Assembly: GCF_027744825.2 (NCBI RefSeq)
Contig: NC_071340.1
Coordinates: 12,598,001-12,662,000, forward strand
Direction: 5' to 3'
Length of the DNA stretch: 64,000 nt
Source of the DNA: Synchiropus splendidus
Lineage: Eukaryota; Chordata; Actinopteri; Syngnathiformes; Callionymidae
Below, piece by piece: positions 1 to 13,959 of this stretch. The notes under the pieces are model-generated. The model saw nothing but the letters and a program-made list of their open reading frames with translations. It did no database searches and was not told the origin of the DNA. Made by a program: the position numbers and the translations under genes. Each line of letters opens with the position of its first letter. The stretch's first letter is position 1.

Positions 1-3000
1 TTTGCAGTCACCTCCTCCCTATGAAAGAGGACCTGACCAGAAGCATCAGCTCCAACAGAGAAAGAAAACCCCCACTGTGAAAGAAGAGAAAGACATGTAC
101 GACATTGTGAGCTCACCAAATAAGGACTCAACCAAACTTACCCTCAAGCTGTCAAGGGTGAAGTCAAATGAGTCTCCAGGTAAAATTTGGATTTGATTTT
201 AAAAAAGCTTTTTATACCCATTTTATTTCATTTGATGATGCAAATATTGCAGGTGGAGATGTGACTGGCATAGAACAGAACTCTGACAATATGGACGTTG
301 AACTTGGCTTCCAGCAAGTACCAGTTCTTCAGCAAAACCTTGGAGTACGGTTACAGCAAATCTCCCAGCAAGCTGGTGGAGCTGGATTTCAACATCCAAG
401 TTCTCCTTATGATGAGGCAGAGCTTGATGCTTTGGCTGAAATTGAAAGGATAGAAAGGGAGGCGGCTAGTGAGAAATGCTCTAAGGAGGTCCAGGACAAA
501 GGTATGAAACTAGTGCTTAGATATTTGATGTTTTTTATTTGTTCCCCCAAATATAACAGATTGTATGTACTTGTCTTTATTTTACAGATAAACCTCTGAA
601 GAAGAGGAAGCAAGACTCATTTCCCCTGGAGCCTGGAGCAGGAGGACCTGGTGGACCCACAGGTGCCCCTGGTAGTGGGTCGACTGGAGGTGGAAATGCT
701 GGCAAACTGACTCCGCAAGAGGCCACGGCAGCTGGAAATGGTGCCAGTCGTCCTCCCCACATGGTGAGTGTCGTGCATCAGCATGCTGGCTGAGCTTACT
801 GCCCTCTCCTCCCCAGTTTGGCTGTGTGTATACCGACCCTTGAATCCTTGAAGGTTCTAATACAACCATGCATTTGAAACTTGATGGCTGACCAAATGTC
901 ATCAAGAACAGAGTTGATAATGACACCAGGAAAGAAAATCAAATGTCTACAAAGGAGAGTAGTGATGAAAGATCTGAAAGGCAGGCAACAGTATCAAATG
1001 CCTCAAACCAAGGACAACAAGCCCAACACAGGGAATGTGAATCTGATTGAGACAGATCACATTGGAGCCTGGCAGGTGCCTTAAAGCAACAACTGAAAAA
1101 ACTCAGACAGGGTGTGCAGCTTCAGTTAGTGGTCCTAGCTTAAGATGCTTTCCATGCTATTCATAGGATAAACAAAATCATTTTCTTTGTATGTTGATGT
1201 TTCTTTGAAATTGAAATTTCTTGAAGCCCATAACTTGCACCCTGAGTCTCTTTCCTTGCATTTCAGATGAAATTTGATGCGGAAGAGAGTGGTCAAACAG
1301 AAAACTCAATCTGGAACCAGCCAAAGGTCAAACTGGAGAGGCTGGGTTTGGTGGAGGACTTTGAGAAGAGACCAAAACCAGTGGTGGTTCTGAAGAAGCT
1401 TTCAGTCGACCAGATCCACAGAATTATTCGACACAGCAAGTCAGGAAAAAATAGATTTTCTTCTGGAAAGTCTGGCAAAAGTAAGAATTTGGTGTCTAGT
1501 GTATTTCGCCCAAGAGAACTGGGCCTCATTTTCATGTTATCACCACTGCTAACCCTATTCAACGATTAGGTGGAATGGATCCAGCTGTTTTGGATGAGCT
1601 TCCTCCAGAGTTGCTGGCTGAGATCGAGTCGACCATGCCGCTTTGTGAACGCGTTAAGATGAACAAGAGGAAACGAATCTCTGTCAATGAGAAACCTAAA
1701 TATGCCGAAGTCAGCTCAGATGATGAGGCAAATGGTGAATGTGAGTTGAGTTTTTTGAATGTCGATGTGACGCTATATATTTTGTTTGACTATTTTGTGA
1801 CACACTTTTCTTCGTCTCGTCGTCGACAGCTGCTCGAAAGCGTCAGCGGCGAGACAAAGATAAGACCTGGGACTGTGAGGAGAGGGAACGTAGGGGCTCT
1901 GGCGAGCATCGAAAAAGTGGGCATCGAGATGGCAGAAGAGGATCTGGTAGTCGATACCGCGACTCTTCAGATGAAGGCTCACCTCCACCGAGCATGAGTG
2001 AAGGTTTGTTGTTATCTCACAATCACAAAATATCTTGAATTTTTGACTTCATTGGTGTTGACTTGACCGTTCAAGGGTTGAAAAGCATTAAGTCATTTTG
2101 GCTTGTGATAGAATATGTACCATCAATTTGAAGACAATGTTTTTGTCCTGGACGTTGGGTATTATTAAGTGTGAGTGTTAAAATGGCTGGATGAGTCAAT
2201 CTTTTGCTGCTTTCACACTGTAGAAACCAAGAACTAAATTGAACAGTTTGATGAGCCTTTTTATCTCTAGTTTTGTTTTGTTTTTGTCTGTTGTTACCAC
2301 TGTGGGCCAGCTATACAAAATTATTCCTGAAAGTTAAATCCGAAATCTAAAAAGGGTCCCGCAGAAGTAATTCTCACATCGTTCAGCGCCAAGATATTTC
2401 ATTGTTTAAAAAATATTTCACTCTTCAGCCACTTGAGGGAGACTCCCTGCAACATCTTGTTGAGGTAACAATTTGTTGCAGTGAACGGAAATATAAATAC
2501 ACCAAAATAAAAGCTTCATCTCAAGAGACTAAAGAAAGAATATATAAGCAGTGGCACCTAATCTTCCATGTGTTGCATACATGGAAATTCTATATATGTA
2601 TTATTGTGTAATAGAAGCTCCTGTTTCAAACTTCATTTAATGGTTCATACTTTTAATTCTCAGTTGCCAGAAAAATGAAAATGAAGGAGAAGCAGAAGAA
2701 ACGGAAGGCTTACGAACCCAAGCTCACTCAGGAAGAGCTGATGGACTCATCAACGTTTAAGCGCTTTGTGGCAAGCATTGACAGCATTCTGGAGAATCTG
2801 GAGGATGTTGATTTCACTACCATGGGTAATGAAACTGTTATGATTTTAATGTAAAGCTTTTCCTGTGGTGCTTTACTAATTTTGTGTGTATGCTTGTGCT
2901 GGCTTTTTAGGTGATGACGATGAAATACCTCAGGAATTGCTGCTGGGAAAACATCAGTTGAATGAGCTGAGCAGCGAATCTGCCAAAATCAAGGCCATGG

Positions 3001-6000
3001 GAATATCTAGCAGGGTATATTGCAATCTACATTGAACTATACTGGTGTGTGTTGCGAGTGTATAATGAATGTTGCCTTGTCTCCAGATCTCGTCAGAAAA
3101 GCTGGTGAAGTTGCAGAACATTCTTGAAAAAAATATTCTGGATGGATCCAAGCTTTCAACACTGATCAATAACGTACGCTGCATGTGTTTTTTCACCACG
3201 ACCAATTTAAGCCAGCAGGTCTCATATTTTTAAATTACGATTTCTTTTTGTTTGGCCCTCAGGACCATGATGGCGAAGAAGAGGAGAGGCTATGGAGAGA
3301 CCTCATAATGGAGAGAGTCACAAAATCTGCCGACTCCTGCCTTACTGCGCTGAACATAATGACTTCATCCCACATGCCTAAGGCTGTGTACATCGAGGAT
3401 GTTATCGAGCGTGTCCTACAGTACACAAAGTTTCATCTTCAGAACACATTGTATCCACAGTATGACCCCGTCTACAGGGTTGACCCTCACGGAGGTGAGA
3501 ACGCTTTGGCTTTAGCCAATTGTGTAGCGAGTAATTCAATTTGTAAACAAGCACTCCTAATTTTTAGACTAGAAAATAATGACTCATCTTTGGCCAATTT
3601 ACTTTCTGTAGGTGGACTGTTGAGCTCTAAGGCAAAACGTGCGAAATGCTCCACACACAAGCAACGTGTGATCGTCATGTTGTACAACAAAGTGTGTGAC
3701 ATTGTGAGCAATATTGCAGAGCTTCTGGAGATCCAGCTTCTTACAGATACCACTATCCTCCAGGTAAATTTTCCTTTCCACTGATCCGGTATTGTCTTTA
3801 GCTTTCATTGTCAACTGAGTCACATTTGCCTTTGTTTGCTCTTAAAGGTTTCATCTATGGGAATCACACCCTTCTTTGTGGAAAATGTCAGTGAACTGCA
3901 ACTGTGCGCTATTAAGCTAGTAACAGCAGTAAGTTTTAACTTTCTAAACTGAAACGTATCATTTGGATGTATCCTCATGAGGCTGCATACTTTTTTCCCC
4001 AAGGTGTTCTCACGTTATGAGAAGCATCGACAGCTGATTTTGGAGGAGATCTTCACATCCTTAGCCAGACTGCCGACCAGTAAACGCTCCCTCAGGAACT
4101 TCAGGTATTTCGCTTTTTTTCCTTCTCTTATTTGGATGGTTGTCTGAAAAGAACAAAGTAATTTGTCGCATTACATCGCTCACTGATGTTGTGATGTGAT
4201 CATTTTAGGTTGAACAGCTCAGACCAGGATGGAGAACCAATGTACATTCAAATGGTGACAGCTCTGGTGCTGCAGCTCATCCAGTGTGTTGTTCATCTTC
4301 CTAACGACAAAGACTCTTTTGAGGAATATGACAGCAAGGTATGAAGAACATGCTAACACGCAGGTATTAGTTCCTCGCAGTGCATCCCTGCATTTGAACA
4401 ATCATACAACGTCTTTTTTCCCCAGGTGGACCAAGATGTATTGATCACAAACTCCTATGAGACAGCAATGAGAACAGCTCAGAACTTCCTCTCCGTCTTC
4501 CTCAAAAAGTACGACTTGTTTTCCTTGTTATTGTTGGCTGGTTATATTTAATGATTCAAAGTGGGAAATTACAATTTCAATTTTTGGTTTTTAACATTGT
4601 TGCCGTTGTACTTATTTGTCATGTATCGCTTATAATGTGCTGTTTCCCATGAAGGTGCGGTAGCAAGCAGGGAGAAGAAGATTACAGACCGTTGTTTGAG
4701 AACTTTGTCCAGGACCTGCTCTCAACTGTGAATAAGCCAGAGTGGCCTGCTGCAGAGCTGCTGCTCAGTCTGCTGGGTAGACTCCTGGTAAGGCTCTCTG
4801 AATATTCAGGATTTTGGGACAGTGGTGTCACAGTCTCATTACAAGTAATATCCTTGATTTTCCATTTGTTTTTGCCCAATTTCTGACAAACAGGTGCACC
4901 AGTTCAGTAATAAGCAGACAGAAATGGCTCTTAGAGTGGCGTCTCTAGACTACTTGGGTACAGTCGCCGCCCGCTTGAGAAAGGATGCAGTCACCAGCAA
5001 GATGGACCAGAAATCTATTGATCGCATTCTACAAGAGGTTAAAAGACATCCCAAAATGGAGACTTTTGATACTCATTGATGTATTTCCTTTCTAATTTTT
5101 GTCTTCATGAATTGTGTAGTCTCCAGGTACTGATGAAACGCAGCAGTTGCAAAAAGCTCTCCTAGATTACCTGGAAGAAAATGCTGAAACAGACGCTTCA
5201 CTTGTGGTGAGTTTTCTTAATAATAACAATAACAACAACCATAATAATAATAATAATAATAATGTATCAGACAATCTTGAATTTCTATGACTGATTTGAT
5301 TTCAAATCAATTATTTGAAGATAACTTGGTGATATATAGCATATCATATTTTACATTCAGAAACGTTTGTTGGTTTATGTCCTAATTGGAGCATTTGTTT
5401 TCTTGGGACAGTTTGCAAGAAAATTTTACATTGCCCAGTGGTTCCGGGATTCCACAACAGAGGCAGAGAAGTCCATGAGGAATCCGAATCCTAAGGATGA
5501 GGATTCGTCTGATGGGCCACAACATGCGAAGGAGGTGGAAACGACCGGTGAAATCATGCAGAGGGCTGAGAAGCGCAAGAAATTCCTTCGCAACATTATT
5601 AAGACTACTCCCTCTCATTTCGCCACACTAAAGTAAATAGTCCAGTGATGGTACATAAGAAGTGAATTTGACTTGATTTTTAATCCTTCTTTCGACCTTT
5701 CCCTGTCTTCCAGAATGAACTCTGACACTGTGGACTACGAGGACTCCTGTCTGATTGTGCGTTATTTGGCCTCTATGAGGCCGTTTGCCCAGAGCTTTGA
5801 TATTTATTTAACACAGGTAATCATTTTATTGTTACTATGAGAAATAAGAATGTTTTTGAATTCCACAGCATTTTGTAGGCAAATCTTAGTTTGTCCAAAT
5901 AGTTGTGTGTCGGCCACTTCCCAGGCACATACGTCATATCTCTAGTCCAGGTTTTCAACGCCTTTCATAGATTCCATTTTTGCCCATGGCAACACTCTCT

Positions 6001-9000
6001 CTCAAGGAGAAAACTGCTACTCTGAGATAAAGAGCACTGTACTACCACATATTTCCTCATTACATTGATAAATAGCAATGAGCACTGTCAGTAGTGTTGT
6101 GCACATTGTAACAATATACTTCACTTTTTAGTGAAAGTCCTTCATTAATCAAGATGTTATGATGACACTTGTATACTTACAGATCTTGCGAGTCCTTGGA
6201 GAAAGTGCCATTGCTGTTCGGACTAAAGCCATGAAATGTCTATCTGAGGTGGTGGCAGTGGACCCCAGCATACTTGCACGGGTATGTGTTATTTAGATGG
6301 GTATACAAGTAGTTAATTTAAGAACTTTCTTTCCATCCATTATATTCACTGTTTCAATTTGTGAAAACCTTACTTACATGTTCACACTAAAACCTGTCCA
6401 TTCCTTCAGTCCGACATGCAGCGTGGAGTCCATGGTCGTCTGATGGACAACTCCACCAGTGTGAGAGAGGCAGCTGTTGAGCTGCTGGGCAGATTTGTGC
6501 TCAGCAGACCCCAACTCACTGAGCAGTACTACGACATGCTCATTGAGAGAATACTGGTTGGTAACACACTGCACTGATCAAAAAATGACAAACCAGATAG
6601 CTTAGTCAGATTTCTCTCATGGTTGTTGAATATTTTTTCTCACCGTACCTAATCTTTTTAGGACACAGGCATCAGTGTGAGAAAACGGGTAATAAAAATA
6701 CTGAGAGACATCTGTTTGGAGCAGCCAACTTTTAGTAAGATAACTGAGATGTGCGTCAGAATGATCCGCAGAGTCAATGATGAGGAAGGCATCAAGGTAT
6801 GTCTGAATGCTTTATTTTTATTCAATTTATATCCCTTACATATATGCTTTTTACTTTACTAGAAACTGGTCAATGAGACATTCCAGAAGTTGTGGTTTAC
6901 ACCTACTCCTGCCCACGACAAGGAGACGATGACCAGAAAGATCCTAAACATCACTGATGTGGTAAGGATTTTTTGTCTTGAAATTACATCAATAATCCAA
7001 CCAGATCTGTATTGCAGTTTTGTTTTACCTTCATTTCTCAATCATTTGTTTCAAAGGTTGCAGCATGCAAAGACACTGGCTATGACTGGTTTGAACAGCT
7101 TCTTCAAAATGTACGTCTTTTTTTTTTTGTCGTGTGAGATATTTTTCTAAACTCAATTATTTCTCCCTTGTGAAGCTTCTGAAGTCTGAGGAGGATGCTT
7201 CATACAAGCCTGCCAAAAAAGCTTGTGTTCAGCTGGTTGACAATCTGGTGGAGCACATCCTTAAGTATGAGGAGTCTCTTGCAGGTGAGTAATGAAATGT
7301 ATCAACAGGTATTTTTGGATTGCAAATTCCTTACGCCTCTTGTTTGTTCCTTTTTTCTTGGTAGAGAACAAAGGTGTAAACTCAACACGGTTAGTGGCCT
7401 GCATCACCACATTGTACCTGTTCAGCAAGATCCGGGCCCAGCTTATGGTCAAGCATGCCATGACCTTGCAACCGTACCTGACCACCAAGTGCAACGTAAG
7501 TAGCCTGCTTTCTGTTCTGTTCTGTCTGCTTGTTTTCATGTGCATTTCTCTTAATGGTATTGAATACTTTCCAGATTCCAGGGAGTATGGGGCAAATTGT
7601 TTTAATGGTGTCGCAGGCTGCTGGATTGAAACGAGATGTGCTTCTGTATTGGTTTTTTCTGTTGTCTGCTTGAATTATGAAGTCTGATCAGTAACTTTGT
7701 TCCTTTTCTCTGCAGACTGCCAACGACTTCCTGGTCATTTGTAATGTGGCAAAGATCTTGGAACTCGTGGTGCCACTCATGGAACACCCCAGCGAGACGT
7801 TCCTTGCAACAATTGAGGAAGACCTTATGAAACTCATCATTAAATACGGCATGACCGTAAGTGGCAATGTTTTGGTTCATTCTTGTATCTCTATCTTATT
7901 AACGTTGATATTCTCTTTTCCTTAAGGTGGTCCAGCACTGTGTTAGCTGTCTTGGAGCTGTTGTAAACAAAGTGACACATAACTACAAGTTTGTGTGGGC
8001 CTGTTTCAGCAAATTCTATGGTGAGTTATATGTCCATGCAGTGCAGGTCCTCAGCAGAGTTGGGCCCACTTCCTCATGCTGGCTTATATTTTTGTTTGTT
8101 CATCTTTCAGGTACACTTGACAAGCTGAAGACTCAGCATCAGGAAGATCCTAACAGCACAGCGTTGGTAGCCAATAAACGTTTTCTGCTGCGCTCGCTCT
8201 TCACAGTCGGTGCTCTAGGTCGGCACTTTGATTTTGACCTGGAGGATTTCAAGGGCCCCACCAAGGTAAGAGTGAAAGCCTCCCATTGGAATCAGCACGG
8301 ATTTGTTTTAGTGGTGGATGTTTGTACAATGCTTTTTTTGCTTTTTTTTTTTTTTTTTTTGCTCAATGATTTTTTTTTACATGCCTCCCTTTAATGGTTT
8401 ACTATTAAATTCCAGGCTGTGATCAAGGAGAAAGTTTTGGAGCTGCTGCTCTACTTCACCAAACATGTGGATGAAGAAGTTAAGACCAAAGCCATCATCG
8501 GCCTAGGCAAGCACAGTTCCAGTGTTTGATTCAAATTAAAATGTGCACTGTGGTTTTCTTAATTAATAATGTGATTCTGATTCTTAATTAATCTTGTTTG
8601 TCTCTTTCCTCAGGCTTCCTTGTAATTATGCACCCCAGCCAAATGTTTGTACCAGAAGTAAAGAGCTTGTACAATGGCATCCTGGCTGATGCCTCCTCTT
8701 CCATCAACCTTAAAATCCAGATCCTCAAAAACCTTCAGACATATCTCCAGGAGGAGGACACCCGGATGCAAGAAGCAGACAGAGAATGTATGCTGCAGTT
8801 GTTGACAATTATTGTTTTATGAAATTCTTTGTAGCTCATTTCTCATGCTGAACGATGCAAGACAAAGGAAAAGGAACAATTACAAAGTTAATGGACACAC
8901 AGAGGAAAGGTTGCCAGTTACACAGTATCTGAAGATATGAAAATGTTTGTTCAACTTCACACATCAACACCAGAGAGGTTGAATAAAGTAGAGGGTACTA

Positions 9001-12000
9001 ATGACAGTTTTATGGAGCATTGAGGGCACATGGAGGAAATTGTTTTTAATGTATAGATTTTTTTTTAATATGAAATCTGCAAATGGAAAATTGCCTTTCT
9101 CTCTATACAGGGAAGAAAATGTCCAAACAGGAGGATCTGAAAGAGATGGGTGACATCTCCTCTGGAATGAGCAGCTCCATCATGCAGCTTTATTTAAAAC
9201 AAGTGCTGGAGGCCTTTTTCCATACCCAGTCCAATGTACGGCACTTTGCCCTCAGTGTCATAGCTCTCACACTCAATCAGGGTCTCATTCATCCTGTGCA
9301 GGTAAGCAACATTTGTCACTGCACAGTATTTAAGTGGTGTGTTCCCTGAAGCTCCTAGCTTTTCCATAATTTCTGGATTAACTTATAATAGATCTATTTC
9401 AATGTTTGGACTTCTATTTTGGGTTCCAAGTCAGTGTGCTATCAACTGTGTGTCTAAATCATCCTCTTGCAAATTCTGTGCAGTGTGTGCCCTACCTCAT
9501 CGCAATGGGAACAGATCCAGAGCCCACTATGAGGAACAAAGCTGACCAGCAACTGGTAGAAATTGACAAGAAGTACACAGGATTCATTCATGTGAGTTTG
9601 TTGTTTTTCTATAGTATATACAACTTTTCCACAATTCCATTTGAATTAAGGGTTTTGTTTATTTTTAATTGTGATGATGGGAATTTGTTACATTGTACTT
9701 AAAAGTTCAATGTAACACTTTACTGTTCAATGCAGTCTCCACTTGCTGAGTTAAATGGAGCATTTGATCATTTTAATAAAGTTTAAAGCAATATCTGGGA
9801 TCAGACACTGTATAAAACAATGAACAGAGATCAAGGGAGGTGACAATAGTGAGTCCATGTTTGGTGCATTGGGTGAAGACCACCACCATATTGTGACAGA
9901 AGATTTCCTGCAAGGCTGAGTGGGAAGCTTCATAGGATGCCTCCCATGAGAGTATTTCTGTGGAATTGCCAGAGATGAACATTCTAGAGAGTTTCCGGGA
10001 GGGACAAGAGTAGAAATCATTGTATAATTAGGACAGCTGGTGTAGAGACAAGGTGGAGGACCCCAAACTCAGAATGTTTCGACACATGGAGAGGAAGAAT
10101 TTCTTTTGAGGAATGTTGAAGATGCCAGGTTAAAGGAGACGTGAACGGTTACCAATGAGGTTCATGGACGTATCATTTGAGGTCCATCGCATGCACAATC
10201 AGACATTCCAGACTTGATGCAGTGGGTGGAGCGGATCATATGCAGTCCCTATTCTAGTTTTTGAAATGATAATACGTGGTGATGGTCTCATCTGAGTTGA
10301 GCAACAGAATGAAGCTTAACTGACATTTCTATTACTTACTTTCAGCAGTAGAAATCTGTTTTGATGGTCCTTCTCGTCTTGTCTAATGGAAAGTTTTCAT
10401 CTTTGTGCGTTGGCAGATGAAAGCTGTTGCAGGGATGAAGATGTCGTACAATTTGCAACAGGCCATTCATTTCTCTCGCAAGAACATCATCAGAGGTTTC
10501 AGAACAGAGGAGACCAATTCGGCACTGTGCTCCCACCTCTACACCATGATTCGGACCAACAGGCAGCACAGAAGGGCTTTCCTCGTCTCACTGCTGAACC
10601 TCTTTGATGACAGTGCTGTGAGTAACCCATCTCTGCACAGAACACCAGTTGTGCTGGCATCTCAGTCGTGACTGGGATATTCTCAACTCAAATCATGCAA
10701 GCATCCATGTAAACTGTACAATAAGAAATGCCTAGAGTACTGAGTGCCCAAATAAGAGTTAAAGTAAGACGGTCACAGCTGAACTCTCACCTTCATTTTT
10801 CTCTCTTTTTTTAACAGAGGACAGAGGTGAATATGCTGCTATTTATAGCAGATAACCTGTCCTGCTTCCCGTACCAGAGTCAGGAGGAGCCTCTCTTCAT
10901 CATGCACCACATCGACATCTGCCTATCCGTCTCTGGTAGCAACCTCCTACAAACATTTAGAGAGGTGAGATATGCTTGATCCATAAATGTATGACACAAA
11001 CATATGTCTCTTTCATGTGTTAATCACTCAATATTTTCTCGCCTTATCAGCTCCTCCTGAAAGAACCAAGACGGAAAGAAAAGAAGGTGAAAAAGGAGTG
11101 GAAACAAATGTCAGAAGGGGAAGATGAAGAAGAGAAGATGAACTATGACTCACCTAGAAGTGAAGGAGAAAATGGCAATGAAGACGAGGATTCGGTACGG
11201 CAGCCCAAAAAGGCCAAAAAGGAGAGCTCAGAGTCAGAATCTGACCTCGACGATTTAGATGTGGATGACGTTGAGAAAGTCATGAGGCTAGTCCCTGAAA
11301 ATGATCCGGGACTTTTGGACTTTGCTAATGCTGTTCAAGGGATCTTATTGCTGCTTGTGCTCAAACAGCATCTGAAGAACCAGTACGGATTCTCTGATGG
11401 GTGAGACCTTGCTGCATAAATCATGTATACGTTTTGAAAATGAAGTGGCAGCCCTTCATTCTACCATTTGCTTTTGATTTTTCCTCAACAGTAAAATCCA
11501 GAAATACTCGCCGACTGAATCAGCCAAGGTATACGATAAAGCAGTGAACAGAAAAAGCAATGCCACCTTTAATCCACGTCAAACTCTGGACTACATCTCA
11601 AACAACATGGCTCGGGCAACGCTGACCGATGATGTCAAGCGGCGGATAGTGAGACAGTACCTTGACGTGAGTAAAGTTTAAGTACTTGTCAACATTTGTT
11701 TGTGCTTTGCTCAGCACTGCTCCTAATTTGTTTCAATTAATAATTGTTAAAACATGCATGCTCAGATTTCTGGACTGCTTTTCTTGATGACACTGCAGAA
11801 GGGAAAAGAATTGACTTCTAAGTTGTTGTTGTTCTTTGGCAACACATTTAGCTGTCTTTATTTCCATGGTTCAGTTGAGTGACCATGCAGAAGCTTTCCA
11901 CTTTTATGCTTGAATTCACCTCTGAATGCTTTGAACCAGATTGGCTATGTAACGTTGTTACATTTTCCCCTCACAGTTCAAGGTTCTGATGGAACATCTT

Positions 12001-12632
12001 GATCCGGACGAGGAGGACGAGGAAGGGGAGGCGTCTGCAAGTGCCAACATGAGAAACAAAGCCATAAATGCTCTACTTGGAGGATCTGGGCCCCTATCAG
12101 GACCCAGTCCCCGCAATCAGGCGGGACCAGAGACGGACGATGATGACAGTGAAGGCGAGGACAGAACCCCCGGGGTAAGAGACTAGACGCCTCACAATGC
12201 CATGTTCATATCCCAATAAATGTTACAGCCTGAAATGTAATTCCCCTTTCCACTGTGTTCACTATCTAGTCCTCAAAAAAGTCAAGGCGGACAGTTGACC
12301 CCTCAGATCCTGGCCGTATGAGCGAGACTCTGGAGGTGATGGATTTGATCGCCCTTTGCTGTCCCAAATACAAGGACCGGCCTCAAATCGCTCGGATCGT
12401 CCAGAAGACTTCCAGTGGCTATAGCATTCATTGGATGGCTGGCTCCTACTCGGGGCCCTGGGCAGAGGCCAAGAAACGCGATGGACGCAAGCTGGTGCCT
12501 TGGGTGGACACTATCAAAGAGTCGGACATCATTTATAAAAAGATTGCCTTGACCAGCAACCACAAACTAAGCAACAAATTAGTACAGACTTTACGCTCCC
12601 TGTATGCAGCACAGGAAGGAGGGGCAAGCTAA
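1..12632 (+). CDS. nipbla: Nipped-B-like cohesin loader (NIPBL/Scc2), 3' part, 40 exons
   Basis: Large HEAT-repeat subunit that loads cohesin onto chromatin and stimulates its ATPase; nuclear. The translation matches vertebrate NIPBL from the DMYDIVSSPNKDSTKL segment to the last residues: LPPELLAEIESTMPLCERVKMN, the Lys-rich KMKEKQKKRKAYEPK, the HEAT array, then an acidic tail and WMAGSYSG. Exons: 1-179, 253-501, 588-763, 1267-1480, 1570-1740, 1830-2003, 2664-2825, 2911-3014, 3087-3173, 3263-3494, 3612-3763, 3848-3928, 4004-4104, 4209-4338, 4426-4508, 4655-4787, 4894-5037, 5120-5206, 5412-5632, 5714-5816, 6183-6281, 6410-6556, 6662-6796, 6863-6961, 7057-7110, 7176-7284, 7365-7495, 7716-7856, 7927-8020, 8111-8265, 8416-8506, 8614-8787, 9111-9301, 9484-9591, 10417-10617, 10818-10964, 11051-11400, 11492-11666, 11977-12174, 12270-12632. 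Read from base 2 this gives 2,047 codons plus stop, all phases consistent. The first exon may begin at 8, after TTTGCAG. The N-terminus lies off the window. The donors at 5038 (GTTAAA) and 8507 (GCAAGC) are atypical. The 'a' paralogue is inferred from the short linker; nipblb is the alternative. Confidence 0.93.
764..1266 (+). other. nipbl intron where other vertebrates have a long disordered coding stretch
   Basis: In human NIPBL one very large exon runs from the DKPLKKRKQDS segment to just before the LPPELLAEIES segment. Here the two ends of that exon are separate exons (588-763 and 1267-1480) with a strong donor (ATG|GTGAGT) and a strong acceptor (TTGCATTTCAG) between them. Just past the donor the frame reads VSVVHQHAG and then TGA, resembling the human VSIDLHQAG at the same place. 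A stretch at about 893-1050 reads as Lys/Glu/Ser/Gln-rich sequence in one frame before a stop. I read this as a shortened linker whose middle became an intron. The remnant reading is weak; the splice sites are clear. Confidence 0.55.
9592..10416 (+). other. Longest intron of the nipbl part, no recognised content
   Basis: This intron is several times longer than most others in the gene. I see no repeat ends, no coding similarity and no structured RNA in it. Open frames on the reverse strand at 9,751-10,020 show no family resemblance. It may hold an old, unrecognised insertion. Confidence 0.4.
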
Positions 12633-13560
12633 TGGCTCCTGTTTCTTATTCTTTTTTTTTCTTTGTTTATTTTGACCCCCCTTTCTACTTTTAAAACCAT
12701 GGTCCTGCTCCTGCATCTCCTCCTCAACCCGCCTCCTCAGACAACACAGCCAAACTTCACTGGATTCCTCCTACTCTCCTCCCTTTCTTCGTTTTGTAAG
12801 AAAATTTGTGAGCAAGAATATTTGACACTACATTATTTTACATAAGTTATTCTTGCAAAAATGAAAAGACTTCTTATATTAGAGGGGATTGTTCCTGGTT
12901 TGTTTGTATACAAATGCAGAGGAAAGAATCCAGGAGGCATTAAAGGAATAATTCTCCCGTGTTATTCCTGAGAAGCTATCACGAAAGAGACCCGGGGGGA
13001 AATGTTTTGTCAACATTGTTGTGGGAGCTCCTTCGCTGTTGTGCAGCAGATTCTAGTCCTCATTTCTACTCCCACTGTAAGATAGTTTAACACAACGGAA
13101 AATAAAAATGTTTATATATCTGAAGACAAAAAACTGTAAAAAAAAAAAAAAAAAAAAAAGGAAAAAAAGAATAAACCTAAAGTGAATGTTGGAAATTAGT
13201 CTTTTTGATGTTCTTATTAAAGTGTTTTTGAAGTTTAATATACTTCTAGCACCCTGTTTTTTTCCCTCATTTTAGCTTTTAGATATTTGAACGAAAAAGA
13301 AGAAAATAGGAAAAAAAAGCTATTTTTTAAACTTTTGTTGACTTTTACTTGTCCATGCTGTTCAATGACAGAGTACTCTGGATATAATTTATTCTATTTC
13401 AAAAAAACGCATGCAGTATATGTGGCCTATTGCAGGAGGATATTTTGTAAATGTCGATTTTGATGTATTAGGTCACCCTAGTTATAAGAGGAAAGGGGAT
13501 TCATAACCTTTTTGGTGGAACAAATACTGCAATAAATTTTCTACTTCTCTTTGTTGCTCG
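12633..13560 (+). terminator. nipbla: nipbl 3' UTR with candidate poly(A) signals
   Basis: The sequence after the stop is T-rich and non-coding. AATAAA hexamers lie at 13,101, 13,170 and 13,531. The last is followed within about 30 bases by a T/G-rich stretch typical of a downstream element. An A-run at 13,139-13,159 sits between the first two. Which site is used cannot be decided from sequence. Between 13,560 and 13,960 I see only AT-rich DNA. Confidence 0.55.
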
Positions 13561-13959
13561 TCTCCTCCGCGTGTGAATATGATTTTTAAATTTGGTCCAG
13601 TAAATTTTTTTTTGTCTTTTTTTTTATTAGCTCTGGTTAGTGTCCAAACACAGTCTTGTATGGCATGTGATCTAAGTATAACGCAACAAATTGTATTAGT
13701 TGATTTTTTTTTTATGCTGCACTATTGCTCCTGAATATAAATCACCTTTTTGTCCGAACATTTTAGATCCCAAAGAAAGATACTCCATAGTGGGCTTTTC
13801 AGTATTTTAGGATTCAAGGCCAGTCCTGTGTTACTAAATCCATATAGTGTGCGTGCGACTCACTAATTGTGGACATTTTTGGATGCACGACTTTACAGCA
13901 ACATCCTCACTCAAGTGTGTTGGATCAGAATCAGATTCATTGCCATGGTCAGTGAGAAT

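Noticed and set aside
881..1084. 67-codon frame in the nipbl intron as an independent exon
   Set aside because: No acceptor/donor pair keeps it in phase with both neighbours, and the flanking exons join in frame without it.
13139..13159. A-run after nipbl as evidence for a processed retrocopy
   Set aside because: The upstream gene has introns throughout, so it is not a retrocopy; the A-run is just 3' UTR sequence.
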